Positions 17,836 through 27,038 of a stretch of 64,000 nucleotides of DNA are shown in pieces. Position numbers and translations under genes: made by a program. The stretch comes from Streptomyces sp. ISL-96 (GTDB lineage Bacteria; Actinomycetota; Actinomycetes; Streptomycetales; Streptomycetaceae). Below the pieces are notes generated by a model, which ran no database searches, was not told the DNA's origin, and was given only the letters and a program-made list of their open reading frames with translations. Where the stretch lies: NCBI RefSeq assembly GCF_018614035.1, contig NZ_JAGGPA010000021.1, positions 54,627-118,626 on the forward strand, in the 5' to 3' direction. How positions within the stretch are numbered: the stretch's first letter is position 1; every line of letters begins with the position of its first letter.

Positions 17836-18903
17836 GTGCCCCGACCCCTCGTGTCGGTCGTCATTCCGAACTACAACTACGGCAACTCGATCGGTCTGTG
17901 CATCGACGCGGCCCTGCAACAGACGTACGACCCGCTCGAAGTGATCGTGGTCGACGACCACAGCACCGACGACTCCCTGCGGATCGCCCGCCGCAGGGGC
18001 GTGACCGTACTGCAGACACCGCGCAACAGCGGCGTCGCCGTGGCACGCAACACGGGCGCGGCGGCGGCCCGCGGTGAGATTCTGTTCTTCGTCGACTCGG
18101 ACGTGGCCCTGCGGCCCGACGCGGTGGAGAAGGCCGTCGAGGAACTGCTCGCCCACCCCGAGTACGGAGCGGTGTGCGGCATCTACGAGGACGAACCGCT
18201 GATCAGGGACAGCATCGTCGAGGAATGCCGGGTGCTGCAGGCCTACTGCTGGCGGATGGACTCCCTCGGCACGGTCAGTTTTCTGTTCTCCTCGCTCACC
18301 GCGATCCCGCGCCGGGTCTTCCAGGAGATCGGCCCGTTCAACCCGCTGCTGCGGCAGACCGAGGAGGTCGACTACGGCCAGCGGATGTCCGCGCACTACC
18401 AGATCATGGTCACCCCTCACGTCCTGGGACGGCACGACGACGACGAGAAGTTGCTGCCCCTGGTACGCAAGCTGTTCCGCCGGGCCCGGCTGAGAGTCCC
18501 GCTGTTCGCCCGGCGCCGGCGCTTCGCCAAGGGCTTCGAGACCGCGTCCCGGTCGATGGGCGCGATGGCCGCGCTCGGCGCGGTGGTCAGCCTGCCGCTC
18601 GCCCTGTCCGGCCCCGCCTGGCTGTTGGTTCCGGTGGCACTGGCCGGCCTCTCGGTCGCCGGCGACCTGTCGATGTACCGCTACGTCCTCAACCGGCGCG
18701 GGTGGCGGTTCCTCGTGGTCTTCACCTCGGTGGCCTTCTCCACGAACGTTGCCATATCGGCGGGCATCGCCGTGGGCGCCGTCCACTGGCTGGTGTCCGG
18801 CCGCTTCCGCCGGATGTACGCCCCCCAGTGGCCGGCCGCCGGGGAGCAGGTCCTCACCGCGCCGGAGCAGCGGCCCGGGCAGACGCCCGGAATGACGGCA
18901 TGA
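17836..18903 (+). CDS. family 2 glycosyltransferase with C-terminal membrane segments (GT2-B)
   Basis: A 355-residue relative of the first gene of the operon: VSVVIPNYNYGNSIGLCIDA, VVDDHSTDDSL, FFVDSDVALRPDAVE, with matching spacing throughout and hydrophobic segments at about 240-325. The two probably arose by duplication and may add successive sugars. GTG at 17836 is preceded by AGGAGGA. Its stop overlaps the start of the EEP-domain protein (ATGA). Unlike GT2-A it has a basic loop (FARRRRFAKG) between catalytic and membrane parts. Confidence 0.88.
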   Translation: MPRPLVSVVIPNYNYGNSIGLCIDAALQQTYDPLEVIVVDDHSTDDSLRIARRRGVTVLQTPRNSGVAVARNTGAAAARGEILFFVDSDVALRPDAVEKAVEELLAHPEYGAVCGIYEDEPLIRDSIVEECRVLQAYCWRMDSLGTVSFLFSSLTAIPRRVFQEIGPFNPLLRQTEEVDYGQRMSAHYQIMVTPHVLGRHDDDEKLLPLVRKLFRRARLRVPLFARRRRFAKGFETASRSMGAMAALGAVVSLPLALSGPAWLLVPVALAGLSVAGDLSMYRYVLNRRGWRFLVVFTSVAFSTNVAISAGIAVGAVHWLVSGRFRRMYAPQWPAAGEQVLTAPEQRPGQTPGMTA

Positions 18904-20057
18904 GCACTCCTCTCGAGGAGGTCCGGACCAGCGGGACAGCCGGAGAGGTCCCCGCACCGCCGGTCTCCCCGCGGCGACCGGGCCGCCTGGCAGCCCGGTC
19001 GCTCATCGTCGCCCTGGCGTTGTGGACGGCCTTCCTGGCGGCGTTCTACGTGCTCACCGGTGAGCACTGGTGGTGGAGACCGGTGGAGCTGGCGCCGCCG
19101 CTGACGTTCGTCGTGGTTCCGCTGCTCCTGCTGGTGCTCACCCCGCTGGCGCGCGGGGCCCGTCTCCCGCTGGCCGCCGCCGCACTGTGCTGCCTCCTGC
19201 TCGGTCTGCCCCTGGTGGGACTGAACGTCCACGCGCTGCCGGGTGCCGGCGGCGGGTCGGCCGCACCGCCGGGCGCGGTCCGGGTGTTCTCGTGGAACAC
19301 CGAGTACTGGAGCGACGACGGCGACCAGGAGGCGTTCTACGCGTATCTGAAGGCGCAGCGGGCCGACGTCTATCTGCTGCAGGAGCACGTGTCCTGGGAC
19401 GTCCCCGGCCACCGGCCGGTCCGCGCGGACCACGTGGCCGAACTCCGCGCACGCTTCCCCGGGTTCGACGTGGTGGCCGTCGGGGAGATGCTGACCATGT
19501 CCCGCTACACGATCGAGGACTGGCGGGGTCTGGACAACTGGCCCCACCTGTCCGATCCCGCCATCGGCATGCCGCCCGACGGCCGGTTCCCGGACTACTA
19601 CCGGTACAAGACCCTGCGCACCGATCTGCGGATCGACGGACGCGTGATGGCGTTCTACAACGTCCACGTCCCCGTGCAGCTCGACATCTCGATGGACCCC
19701 GGCTCGGCGCAGTTCACCGACTTCATGCGGGCCCAGGAGGTCCGGCGACAGGCGACCTACCGGGCTCTGGAGCAGGACCTCGCGAAGAACCGGCTGCCCG
19801 TGCTGGTGGCAGGCGACATGAACGGCACCTCGGCCATGGGCGAACTGCGCCGGCTCGGCGGCCGGCTGCGGGACGCGCTGCCCGCCGGCGACCAGCTCAA
19901 CCCCGTGTCCTGGCCCGCGAGCGGACCGGCGATGTGGCGGCTGGACTGGGCGTTCACCAGCGAATCGGTGAAGGTCCACACCTACCGGATGGTGGACAGC
20001 CTGGGCATGTCCGACCACCGGGCGCAGGCGCTCACGATGACGGCGCCCACCGGCTGA
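18900..20057 (+). CDS. membrane-anchored endonuclease/exonuclease/phosphatase (EEP)-domain hydrolase
   Basis: A 385-residue protein with three membrane segments at about residues 32-110 and an external EEP domain from about 128. Catalytic landmarks are FSWNTEYW, VYLLQEH, LVAGDMNG (the GDxN motif) and MSDHRAQAL (the terminal SDH). EEP enzymes are metal-dependent phosphodiesterases acting on nucleic acids, phosphoinositides, sphingomyelin or similar bonds. As a membrane-bound outward-facing member at the end of a lipid-glycan-like operon it may cleave a phosphodiester or release a lipid phosphate; this is inference. Translationally coupled to GT2-B. Confidence 0.85.
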   Translation: MSTPLEEVRTSGTAGEVPAPPVSPRRPGRLAARSLIVALALWTAFLAAFYVLTGEHWWWRPVELAPPLTFVVVPLLLLVLTPLARGARLPLAAAALCCLLLGLPLVGLNVHALPGAGGGSAAPPGAVRVFSWNTEYWSDDGDQEAFYAYLKAQRADVYLLQEHVSWDVPGHRPVRADHVAELRARFPGFDVVAVGEMLTMSRYTIEDWRGLDNWPHLSDPAIGMPPDGRFPDYYRYKTLRTDLRIDGRVMAFYNVHVPVQLDISMDPGSAQFTDFMRAQEVRRQATYRALEQDLAKNRLPVLVAGDMNGTSAMGELRRLGGRLRDALPAGDQLNPVSWPASGPAMWRLDWAFTSESVKVHTYRMVDSLGMSDHRAQALTMTAPTG

Positions 20058-20226
20058 GGGTACGTCGCCGGGTGCCCGGAGCGGCCACCTCGTGCGCGAG
20101 AGGGCCGGGGCCTACGACGAAGGTCGTACGACGAACTGTCCGAAGCGCTCAGATCACCTCGGAAGCGTCCTGGCGTCCCACCGGTTCTCATACGGTGCTG
20201 TCAGCGTCCGTCCGCAGGAGGTGCGA

Positions 20227-20373
20227 GTGAGCACCTGCTGTGCCCTCAACACCCAGACACCCCAACACGCAAGAGCTCGGAGGAACGATGCAGCAGCGAT
20301 CCCTGCACGACCGCACCGGTACGCTGGTCAGCAGGCTGGCGCTGGGCGCCATGCCGTTCGGCACCACCGTTGA
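20227..20373 (+). CDS. possible Cys-Cys leader peptide upstream of the aldo/keto reductase gene
   Basis: GTG at 20227 has a perfect AGGAGG five bases upstream and opens a 48-residue frame beginning MSTCCALNTQTPQHARARRN. Its stop lies 86 bases inside the reductase gene, in another frame. Codon quality beyond the first 15 residues is that of an overlapping frame, so only the beginning is likely to matter. Tandem cysteine codons right after a strong start suggest a translational attenuator. It could equally be chance. Confidence 0.3.
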   Translation: MSTCCALNTQTPQHARARRNDAAAIPARPHRYAGQQAGAGRHAVRHHR

Positions 20374-21241
20374 CGAGAAGACGTCGTTCGCCATCCTGGA
20401 CCGGTTCGTGGACGCCGGGGGAACGACCATCGACACCGCCAACTGCTACTCGTTCTGGGTCCCAGGCGGCACCGGCGGCGAGAGCGAGTCCTTGCTCGGC
20501 CGTTGGCTGAAGGACAGGGGCAGCCGTGACCGCCTGACCATCGCCTCCAAGGTCGGTTCCGGCCCAGGGCCGGACGGGCAGGCCGAGGGGCTCAAGCCGG
20601 CCGTGATCCAGGAGCAGTTGGAAGGAACCCTGCGCCGCCTGGGCACCGACCACGTGGACATCTACTACGCGCACCGCGAGGACCGGAGCACGCCCGACGA
20701 GGAGACCCTCGCCGCCTTCCACCGGACCGTGGCCGACGGGAAGACCCGGGTGCTGGGTGCGAGCAACCACACCGCCTGGCGGCTGGCCGAGACCCGGGCC
20801 CTGGCCGAGCAGCGCGGCTGGACCCCGTACACGGCGGTGCAGCAGCGGTACTCGTACCTGCAGCCCCGGCCGAAGACCACGCTGCCCGAGGGCGGCCACG
20901 TGCACGCGAGCGACGAGTTGCTGGACTACGTGAGCAGCCGCGGCCTCACGCTGTTCGCGTACACCAGCCTGCTCTGGGGTGCCTACAGCCGCCCGGACCA
21001 GCCGCTTCCGGAGCACTACGCGCACCCCGGCACGGAGCGCCGGCTCCAGGCGCTCGCCAAGGTGTCCGACGAGCTGGGCGTGACGCCGATCCAGGCGGTC
21101 CTGGCCTGGCTGACCGGCGGCGAGGCCGCTGTGGTCCCGGTCATCGGCGTCAGCTCGGTGACCCAGCTCGACGAGTGCCTCGCGGCCGCCGACCTGGAGC
21201 TGCCCGGGGAACTGCGCAAGGTCCTCGACGAGGCAGTCTGA
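20288..21241 (+). CDS. aldo/keto reductase
   Basis: A 317-residue NADPH-dependent reductase of the YajO/GsaA-like AKR group. The tetrad is visible as TIDTANCYSF (Asp and Tyr), IASKVG (Lys) and DIYYAHRED (His); the nucleotide-binding end is VIGVSSVTQLDE. It reduces carbonyl groups of sugars, aldehydes or ketides. ATG at 20288 follows GGAGGA. It lies 230 bases after the EEP gene with its own spacer, so it may be transcribed separately while still belonging to the cluster. The downstream gene is convergent. Confidence 0.9.
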   Translation: MQQRSLHDRTGTLVSRLALGAMPFGTTVDEKTSFAILDRFVDAGGTTIDTANCYSFWVPGGTGGESESLLGRWLKDRGSRDRLTIASKVGSGPGPDGQAEGLKPAVIQEQLEGTLRRLGTDHVDIYYAHREDRSTPDEETLAAFHRTVADGKTRVLGASNHTAWRLAETRALAEQRGWTPYTAVQQRYSYLQPRPKTTLPEGGHVHASDELLDYVSSRGLTLFAYTSLLWGAYSRPDQPLPEHYAHPGTERRLQALAKVSDELGVTPIQAVLAWLTGGEAAVVPVIGVSSVTQLDECLAAADLELPGELRKVLDEAV

Positions 21242-21364
21242 CGTCGGCCTTTGACGACGTGCGACAAGCCGGACCCCGGTGACCGCTGACGGCGTTCACC
21301 GGGGTTCGGACGGGGCGGCCCGTACGAAGCGGGGAATGCCTCCAGGGCCCAGGGGCCGGAGCCC

Positions 21365-23974
21365 TTACGGCACCGGGGGAACGCGCCAGCCGATGTCGGC
21401 GATCTCCAGCGACGCCGTCCCCTCGGTGTAGAGCATGAACGGCACGTCCACATGGCGCAGGTCCATGCCCGCCGCCGCCAGACCGGTGAGCGGAACCGAC
21501 ACCTCTGTCCACTCACCCTCCGCCGCCTCGCGCAGTCTCGGCGCCAGGTCCACGCCGGGCTGGGCGGGGTAGTCGTCGTGGCAGGCCAGGAACAAGGGGG
21601 CCGAAGGCGGCTCCGTCACCCGCGCGAGGAAGCGCACGTGTGCCCCGGCGTTCAGGTGGCCGCGGAGGTCGGCAGGGGTGCCGGTGGGGGATTCCGCGTA
21701 GACGAAGGCCGGATAACCGTTGAAACGCAGCCGCAGCCCGGTGCCGCCGACGGGCGCGGGCACGGGGTCGGTGTGCAGGATGAGCAGCCGCAACGGGCCG
21801 GTGAGCGGGACGGTCTCCCGGGACCATGTGTTGTGGCCGCCGACCCGCAGCTGGTACGGGGTCCCCTCCGCGTCCAGGACCCGCAGCGGTCCGTCCGCCG
21901 GGGGCGGCGGCGGGGCCGCCGGGAGCTCGTCGGACGGCAGCGCAACGGGCGGGGGTGCCGGGTCGTGCAGGGACAGGCCGTGGCCGACGGGGAAGAGCGC
22001 GGTGTACCGGCCTTCGGGCGCGGTCTCCTCGGCGGGTACCCGGTAGTCGGGCAGGTGGGGCGGGACCCGGTTGACGGCGGCGGAGTCGCGCGTCCGCGGC
22101 CAGGACGACGGCAGCCGGCCCTGGAAGTCGTACGCGGGCGAGCCGTCCGGCCCGGCGAACAGCACGTCGGTGATGCCCTGCGCGTACGGTCCCGGCAGCC
22201 AGGCGACGACGAAGGCCCGGGAGAGGTTGATCTCCTCCGTGCTGTACAGGGGCCGGCCGGTGAAGAAGACGGAGACGGCGGGCAGCCCGGCCGAGTGCAG
22301 CCGGCGCAGCACGTCCAGGTCGCGGGCGTAGGAGAGCTTCAGGTCGGCGTAGCCGAGTGACCGCCAGGGCTTGAGGGTGCCGCGCATCTCCGCGTAGGAG
22401 TCCTCGCCGAGGGCGACGACTGCCACGTCGAAGCCGGCGGGGTCCGCGTGTTCCAGTGCCGGGTCGACGGTGCACTGTTCGGCGCCGACGACGGAGCGGA
22501 CCGCGTCCGCCAGCGTGGTACCGCCCGGCAGGTCGGCGCGGTCCACGTCGTCGCCCTGCCAGGTGAGCGTCCATCCGCCGCACTGCTTGCTCAGGTCGTC
22601 GGCGCCGCTGCCGGTGACCAGGACCCGGGTCGTGCGGGACAGGGGCAGCAGGCCGGCGCTGTTCTTGAGCAGGACCAGTGACTTGCGCGCGGCTTCACGT
22701 GACAGCGCCCGGTGCTCGGCGCAGCCGATGACCTCCGACCCGGCGCGGGTGAGCGCGCGGTCCCGCGGGCGGGGCTTGTCCCACAGTCCGGCGCGCATCT
22801 TCACCCGCAGGACGCGGGAAACCGCGTCGTCGATGCGGGCCATGGGGATGACGCCGTCGCGCACGTACTCCACCGTCGTGCGGTGCACGCTCTGCCAGTG
22901 CTCACGGCCGGCGATCATCAGCACGTCGAGCCCGGCGTTGATCGCGTAGCCGGCGTCCCCGCCGGAGCAGCCGGCGACCTCGGCGTGCGCGTCCCAGTCG
23001 CTGATGACGATGCCGTCGAAGCCGAGGGTGTCCTTGAGCACGTCGGTCAGCAGGTAACGGCTGCCGTGCACCTTGTCGTTGTACGGCTCGGCGCGTCCGG
23101 GCGTGTGGTCGTAGTTGGCGGGATTCTCCCAACTGCTGAACGAGACCATCACGCTCTGCGCGCCGGCCTCGATGCCGGCCACGAAGCCCTGGGCGTGGAT
23201 GTCCCTGAGCACGTCCTCCGAACAGCGCGCGGTGCCCCGGTCGGCGCCGTTCTCCGTACCGCCGTCGGCGATCCAGTGCTTGAGCGTGGCGAGCACCTTC
23301 CCGTCGGCGCGCAGCGCGGCGACATCGCCCTGCAGGCCCTCGACCATGGCCCGCCCGTAGGCGTGCACGACGGTCGGGTCCTCGCCGTAGCCCTCGTAGT
23401 AGCGGCCCCAGCGGCGGTCGCGCGGAGTGGTAACGGTGGGAGCGAAGATCCAGTCCATCCCGGTCGCGGCGACCTCGCGGCCGGTGACCGCGCCGATGCG
23501 CCGCACCAGGTCCGGGTCGCCGGCCGCGCCGAGACCGATGTTGTGCGGGAAGATCGTCGCGCCGTGGACGTTGTTGTGCCCGTGCACCGCGTCGGTGGCC
23601 CACATGAACGGGACGCGGAACGGCCGGTCCTGCCAGCACTCCTCCGCGGCCGCCCAGAAGCCGTCCACGGTGTCCACCCAGTCGGCCACGCTCGCGTGGC
23701 GCTTGCCACCGGGCCATATGCCGGCGCCGTTGAGCGCGGAGCCGATCCGGTAGTCGCGCACGTCCTCGGGGGTCAGCTCGGCCAGCTCGGGCTGGATCAT
23801 CTGGCCGACCTTCTCCTCCAGCGTCAGCTGCCCCAGGATCTCGGCCACCCGGCGCTCGACCCCGGCGTCACGCGGGATCGCCGAGGTGAGCCGGGGCCAC
23901 TGGGTCAGCGGCCGCAGGTCCGGAAGCCCGGTCGGCGCGGGTGCCTCGCTGTCGGTCGTCACGTCGGTCGTCAC
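21365..23974 (-). CDS. glycoside hydrolase family 3 beta-glucosidase-type enzyme with C-terminal ExoP-like domain
   Basis: An 869-residue GH3 enzyme. The N-terminal barrel includes LTLEEKVGQMIQPEL, ATDAVHGHNNVHGATIFPHN and the nucleophile Asp326 in GIVISDWDAHAE; the second domain follows at about 440-660, and a jelly-roll C-terminal domain of the ExoP/galactose-binding type covers about 700-869. No signal peptide is seen, so it should act inside the cell. GH3 enzymes of this size are exo-1,4-beta-glucosidases. The start GTG at 23974 overlaps the stop of the preceding fusion gene; a second GTG twelve bases later repeats the same 12 bases. Last gene of the minus operon. Confidence 0.92.
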   Translation of the reverse strand: MTTDVTTDSEAPAPTGLPDLRPLTQWPRLTSAIPRDAGVERRVAEILGQLTLEEKVGQMIQPELAELTPEDVRDYRIGSALNGAGIWPGGKRHASVADWVDTVDGFWAAAEECWQDRPFRVPFMWATDAVHGHNNVHGATIFPHNIGLGAAGDPDLVRRIGAVTGREVAATGMDWIFAPTVTTPRDRRWGRYYEGYGEDPTVVHAYGRAMVEGLQGDVAALRADGKVLATLKHWIADGGTENGADRGTARCSEDVLRDIHAQGFVAGIEAGAQSVMVSFSSWENPANYDHTPGRAEPYNDKVHGSRYLLTDVLKDTLGFDGIVISDWDAHAEVAGCSGGDAGYAINAGLDVLMIAGREHWQSVHRTTVEYVRDGVIPMARIDDAVSRVLRVKMRAGLWDKPRPRDRALTRAGSEVIGCAEHRALSREAARKSLVLLKNSAGLLPLSRTTRVLVTGSGADDLSKQCGGWTLTWQGDDVDRADLPGGTTLADAVRSVVGAEQCTVDPALEHADPAGFDVAVVALGEDSYAEMRGTLKPWRSLGYADLKLSYARDLDVLRRLHSAGLPAVSVFFTGRPLYSTEEINLSRAFVVAWLPGPYAQGITDVLFAGPDGSPAYDFQGRLPSSWPRTRDSAAVNRVPPHLPDYRVPAEETAPEGRYTALFPVGHGLSLHDPAPPPVALPSDELPAAPPPPPADGPLRVLDAEGTPYQLRVGGHNTWSRETVPLTGPLRLLILHTDPVPAPVGGTGLRLRFNGYPAFVYAESPTGTPADLRGHLNAGAHVRFLARVTEPPSAPLFLACHDDYPAQPGVDLAPRLREAAEGEWTEVSVPLTGLAAAGMDLRHVDVPFMLYTEGTASLEIADIGWRVPPVP

Positions 23975-25764
23975 TTTCCTTCGTCGGTGCCGGTCCTGCC
24001 GACCGGCTCGGTGGTCCAGAACTCCTCGGTCCGCGCGGCGAACACCCGCTCCTGGAACGGCAGCGGCACCACCGGCCGGGTCTGTCCGGGTGCGTACAGC
24101 TCGACCTGGGTGCGGTGTTCGCGGAACGCGGCGTGCTTCTGCGGCAGGTACCCGCTGATATCGACGGACACGAGCCGCTCGGTGACCACGCCCGGATCGG
24201 CCGCCGGGCTGCGGTTGACGAAGCCGAACTCCTCCTCGGTGCGTTCGTCCCACACCACGTACCGGTACACGGCCGGAGTGAGTCCCAGTTCCGCCAGGCA
24301 GGACACCACTGTCTCGCCGGTCAGCCGGTGGTCGGCGTTGAGCTCCTTCACCTCGTGGGGGATGTACACGTCGGTGACCGCCCCGTTCTCCCGCAGGATG
24401 TCCAGCACGTCCTTGCGGAACTGGGGGAGGTGCTCGGCGAGCTGGGTGTCGGGGTAGTTCAGGAACCACGCCGCCTCCTTGCCCAGACCCAGGGCCACGG
24501 CCGCCGCGCGCGCCTCCTCACGTCGGATCAGGAGCAGTTCGGCGGGCGTCGGGTCGCAGTGGATGTCCAGCACCGCGGAGTGGGACATCGCGCCGTCGGT
24601 GGCGAACACCACTCCCACTCGGGCGCCCTCGTCCGCGAGCCGGGCGATGGTGCCGCCGACGGCGATCACCTCGTCGTCGGGGTGTGGTGAGAAGACCAGC
24701 ACCCGGGGCGCGTCCCGCCGCGCCTCGCGGTCCTTCCAGACCCAGGTACCGAGCAGGGGCGGGGACATGTGTTCTCCCTTGATGGCGTCCACGGAAGCCT
24801 GTTCGCCGAGGGGCCCCCCTGCGGCGGCCCGCTCGGCGTCCGCCTGGTCGATGGGGCGGATCTCGGTGCCGAACCGGTCGGTGACCTCGCCGTCGGCCAA
24901 CCCCCGGGAGCGCAGGATGTCCTCGATCTCGTGGAAGTGGTTGTCCGGCACCAGGCGGGCGACCGGGGTGTCGTACTTCGTCGCGAAGTACTGGTAGTTG
25001 TGAGCGGCCGAGCGCATGTTCTCCTCGTAGCTCTTCGGGTGCGGGACGTGGATCGCCGCGGCGTCGCGGCGCAGCACGAAGCGGGCGCCCGCCGTGCGTA
25101 GCCGGTAGCCGAGATCGACGTCCTCCGCACCCCAGGAGCGGTATGCCTCGTCGAAGCCGCCGGCCTCCCGCAGCAACGCGGTGGGGGCCGACGCGTTGCA
25201 GGTCCACCACATCAGCCACGGCGCCGTCAGGGCGTCCAGATCCTCGCCGTAACGCTCGTAGTAGTCCTCGCGGATGTCGGGCCAGCTGCGCCGCTCGGAG
25301 AACTCGGCGAAGGAGACGTCGGGGTCGGCGAAGTCGATGGCCTCGGTGATCTCGTCACCGTCCTCGTTGCCCTCGTTGAAGCAGAGCACGTAACCGACGA
25401 CCGCCGTGGGCGCGGACGTCTCCCGGTGCGCGGCCAGGTGGCGGGCGAGCGCGCCCGACTGAAGGATCACGCCGGAGTCGACGAACACGCAGACCTCGGA
25501 GCGGGCCTGCTCGATGCCGACGTTGCGGGCCTTGGCGACCCGGTAGCCCTCGTCCTCGTGGAAGAAGTGGCGCACGTCGAGCCGGTCTCGGTAGCCGGCG
25601 ACGATCTCCGCCGTGTCGTCGCTGGAGCCGTCGTCCGCGACCACCACTTCGAAGCGGTCGTCGGCGTCGAGCCGCTGGCGGCACAGCGAATCCATGGTGT
25701 GCCTCAGCAGAGCTGACCTGTTGTAGGTGGGTATGACGACTGTGCAGGCCGGCGACGCGGTCAC
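23971..25764 (-). CDS. fusion of a family 2 glycosyltransferase with a PIG-L (LmbE-like) deacetylase
   Basis: One uninterrupted 597-residue frame. Residues 4-330 are a GT2 enzyme (TVVIPTYNRSALLRHTMDSL, VVADDGSSDDT, DSGVILQSGALAR, AEDVDLGYRLR). Residues 345-580 are a PIG-L deacetylase with SPHPDDEVIAVGG and the metal-binding ELNADHRLTGE. PIG-L enzymes deacetylate GlcNAc groups, as in GlcNAc-inositol or teicoplanin pathways, so the protein could both attach and deacetylate an amino sugar. An in-frame ATG at 24768 (residue 333) with AAGGGAGAA upstream may also yield the deacetylase alone. GTG at 25764 overlaps the MFS stop. Confidence 0.9.
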   Translation of the reverse strand: MTASPACTVVIPTYNRSALLRHTMDSLCRQRLDADDRFEVVVADDGSSDDTAEIVAGYRDRLDVRHFFHEDEGYRVAKARNVGIEQARSEVCVFVDSGVILQSGALARHLAAHRETSAPTAVVGYVLCFNEGNEDGDEITEAIDFADPDVSFAEFSERRSWPDIREDYYERYGEDLDALTAPWLMWWTCNASAPTALLREAGGFDEAYRSWGAEDVDLGYRLRTAGARFVLRRDAAAIHVPHPKSYEENMRSAAHNYQYFATKYDTPVARLVPDNHFHEIEDILRSRGLADGEVTDRFGTEIRPIDQADAERAAAGGPLGEQASVDAIKGEHMSPPLLGTWVWKDREARRDAPRVLVFSPHPDDEVIAVGGTIARLADEGARVGVVFATDGAMSHSAVLDIHCDPTPAELLLIRREEARAAAVALGLGKEAAWFLNYPDTQLAEHLPQFRKDVLDILRENGAVTDVYIPHEVKELNADHRLTGETVVSCLAELGLTPAVYRYVVWDERTEEEFGFVNRSPAADPGVVTERLVSVDISGYLPQKHAAFREHRTQVELYAPGQTRPVVPLPFQERVFAARTEEFWTTEPVGRTGTDEGK

Positions 25765-27038
25765 GCGGCGCTCCCTTCGCGGGGGTCGGTCCGAGCGGTG
25801 AGATCGGGGGTGTGGTCCACGGGGACGGAACGCAGGAACAGCGAGAGCAGCCCGGCCAGCCCGGTCAGCCCGGCGCACACCCAGAAGACCTGGCCGTAGC
25901 CGGTCCAGGTGGCCACCGTGCCGACGGTCAGCCCGCCCAGGAACATTCCGGCTTTGAAGGCGCTCGAGTACAGGGCCGACGCGGTACCGAACCGGCCGGG
26001 CAGGCTGTCCTGAAGCATGACGACGGGAATGTTCAGGGCCACCGCCGCCCAGGCGGAGTTGAGGGGTTGCAGCGCGAGCAGCGTCAGCCGGCTCTCCGCG
26101 AGCGGGAGGAGGGCGAAGAACAGGGTGGCGCAGACGGTGGCCGCGAGCATCAGTCGCTGCTTGCCGATCCGGTCCGCCCAGACCCCGACCAGCACCATCA
26201 ACGGGATCTCCACAGCGGCGCTGACACCGAGCAGCAGCCCGGCGAACTGCGCGCTCATCCCCAGTTCTTCGGTGATGTAGAGGGGGAGGTTGATCTGGTA
26301 CATCATGTTGGCGCCGAGCAGCAGCACTACGGCCCCGAGCACCAGCGCCGTACGCCGCCCGACTCCGGCGAACATCCCCCGCAGCCCGGGGGCGGTCTCG
26401 ACGTCGGACTCGGCCGGTTCCGGTCCGCCGGGGTCGGGCAGCCCCCACCGGCAGAGCGCCGCCGCCAGCAGGGACAGGACGGCCGTCGCGGCGTACAGGG
26501 CGGTGAAGGACCACTGGGCGATCACCCAGAAGGCCAGCGGCGGTCCCACCACCCACGCCAGTGAGGTGACCGAGCGCAGAAAGCCGTTGAAGAACGGGGC
26601 GTCCACGCCCCGCGCGTCGGCCAGTTCGCGGGTGTAGGCGAAGAGCTGGCCGAAACAGGCGCCGCCGAGACCGAAGCAGATCATTCCCGACAGGAGCAAC
26701 AGGTAGTAGTCGCGCAGAAACGTGTAACACAGGGCCCCGGACGCGTTGAGCAGCGCAGTCAGCACCAGAATGGTGCGGCGGTTGCCCAACCGGTCGGAGA
26801 CCGCGCCCACCACCACGTCCGTGCCGATCTCCGCTACCGACCGGGCGGCGAAGAACAGACCGACCATCAGCGGCGTGGCGGCGACCGCCTCGTTCAGGAA
26901 GAGGCTGGTCGTGGGCACCACGAACGCCCCGGCCACCCCGACTGCCGCGGTGGCGGTGATCAGGTTGCGCACCGCGGGATCACCCAGCAGGCGCCAACGG
27001 GCGCGGGACTTCTTCCCGGTCACGCTCTGGGCGCTCAC
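25761..27038 (-). CDS. MFS transporter resembling SetA/SetB sugar efflux pumps
   Basis: A 425-residue, 12-segment major facilitator. The stretch NMMYQINLPLYITEELGMSA followed by QFAGLLLGVSAAVEIPLMVL and GVWADRIGKQRLM matches the pattern of sugar efflux transporters SetA/SetB, which export glucosides and lactose-like sugars. It probably exports the cluster product or a sugar intermediate. GTG at 27038 overlaps the stop of the monooxygenase gene and its own stop overlaps the GT2-PIG-L start, so the gene is in the middle of a coupled operon. Confidence 0.87.
   Translation of the reverse strand: MSAQSVTGKKSRARWRLLGDPAVRNLITATAAVGVAGAFVVPTTSLFLNEAVAATPLMVGLFFAARSVAEIGTDVVVGAVSDRLGNRRTILVLTALLNASGALCYTFLRDYYLLLLSGMICFGLGGACFGQLFAYTRELADARGVDAPFFNGFLRSVTSLAWVVGPPLAFWVIAQWSFTALYAATAVLSLLAAALCRWGLPDPGGPEPAESDVETAPGLRGMFAGVGRRTALVLGAVVLLLGANMMYQINLPLYITEELGMSAQFAGLLLGVSAAVEIPLMVLVGVWADRIGKQRLMLAATVCATLFFALLPLAESRLTLLALQPLNSAWAAVALNIPVVMLQDSLPGRFGTASALYSSAFKAGMFLGGLTVGTVATWTGYGQVFWVCAGLTGLAGLLSLFLRSVPVDHTPDLTARTDPREGSAA

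Noticed and set aside
20058..20226. possible CebR site upstream of the aldo/keto reductase gene
   Set aside because: No sequence there approaches GGGAGCGCTCCC; GCGCTC-containing stretches lack the second half.
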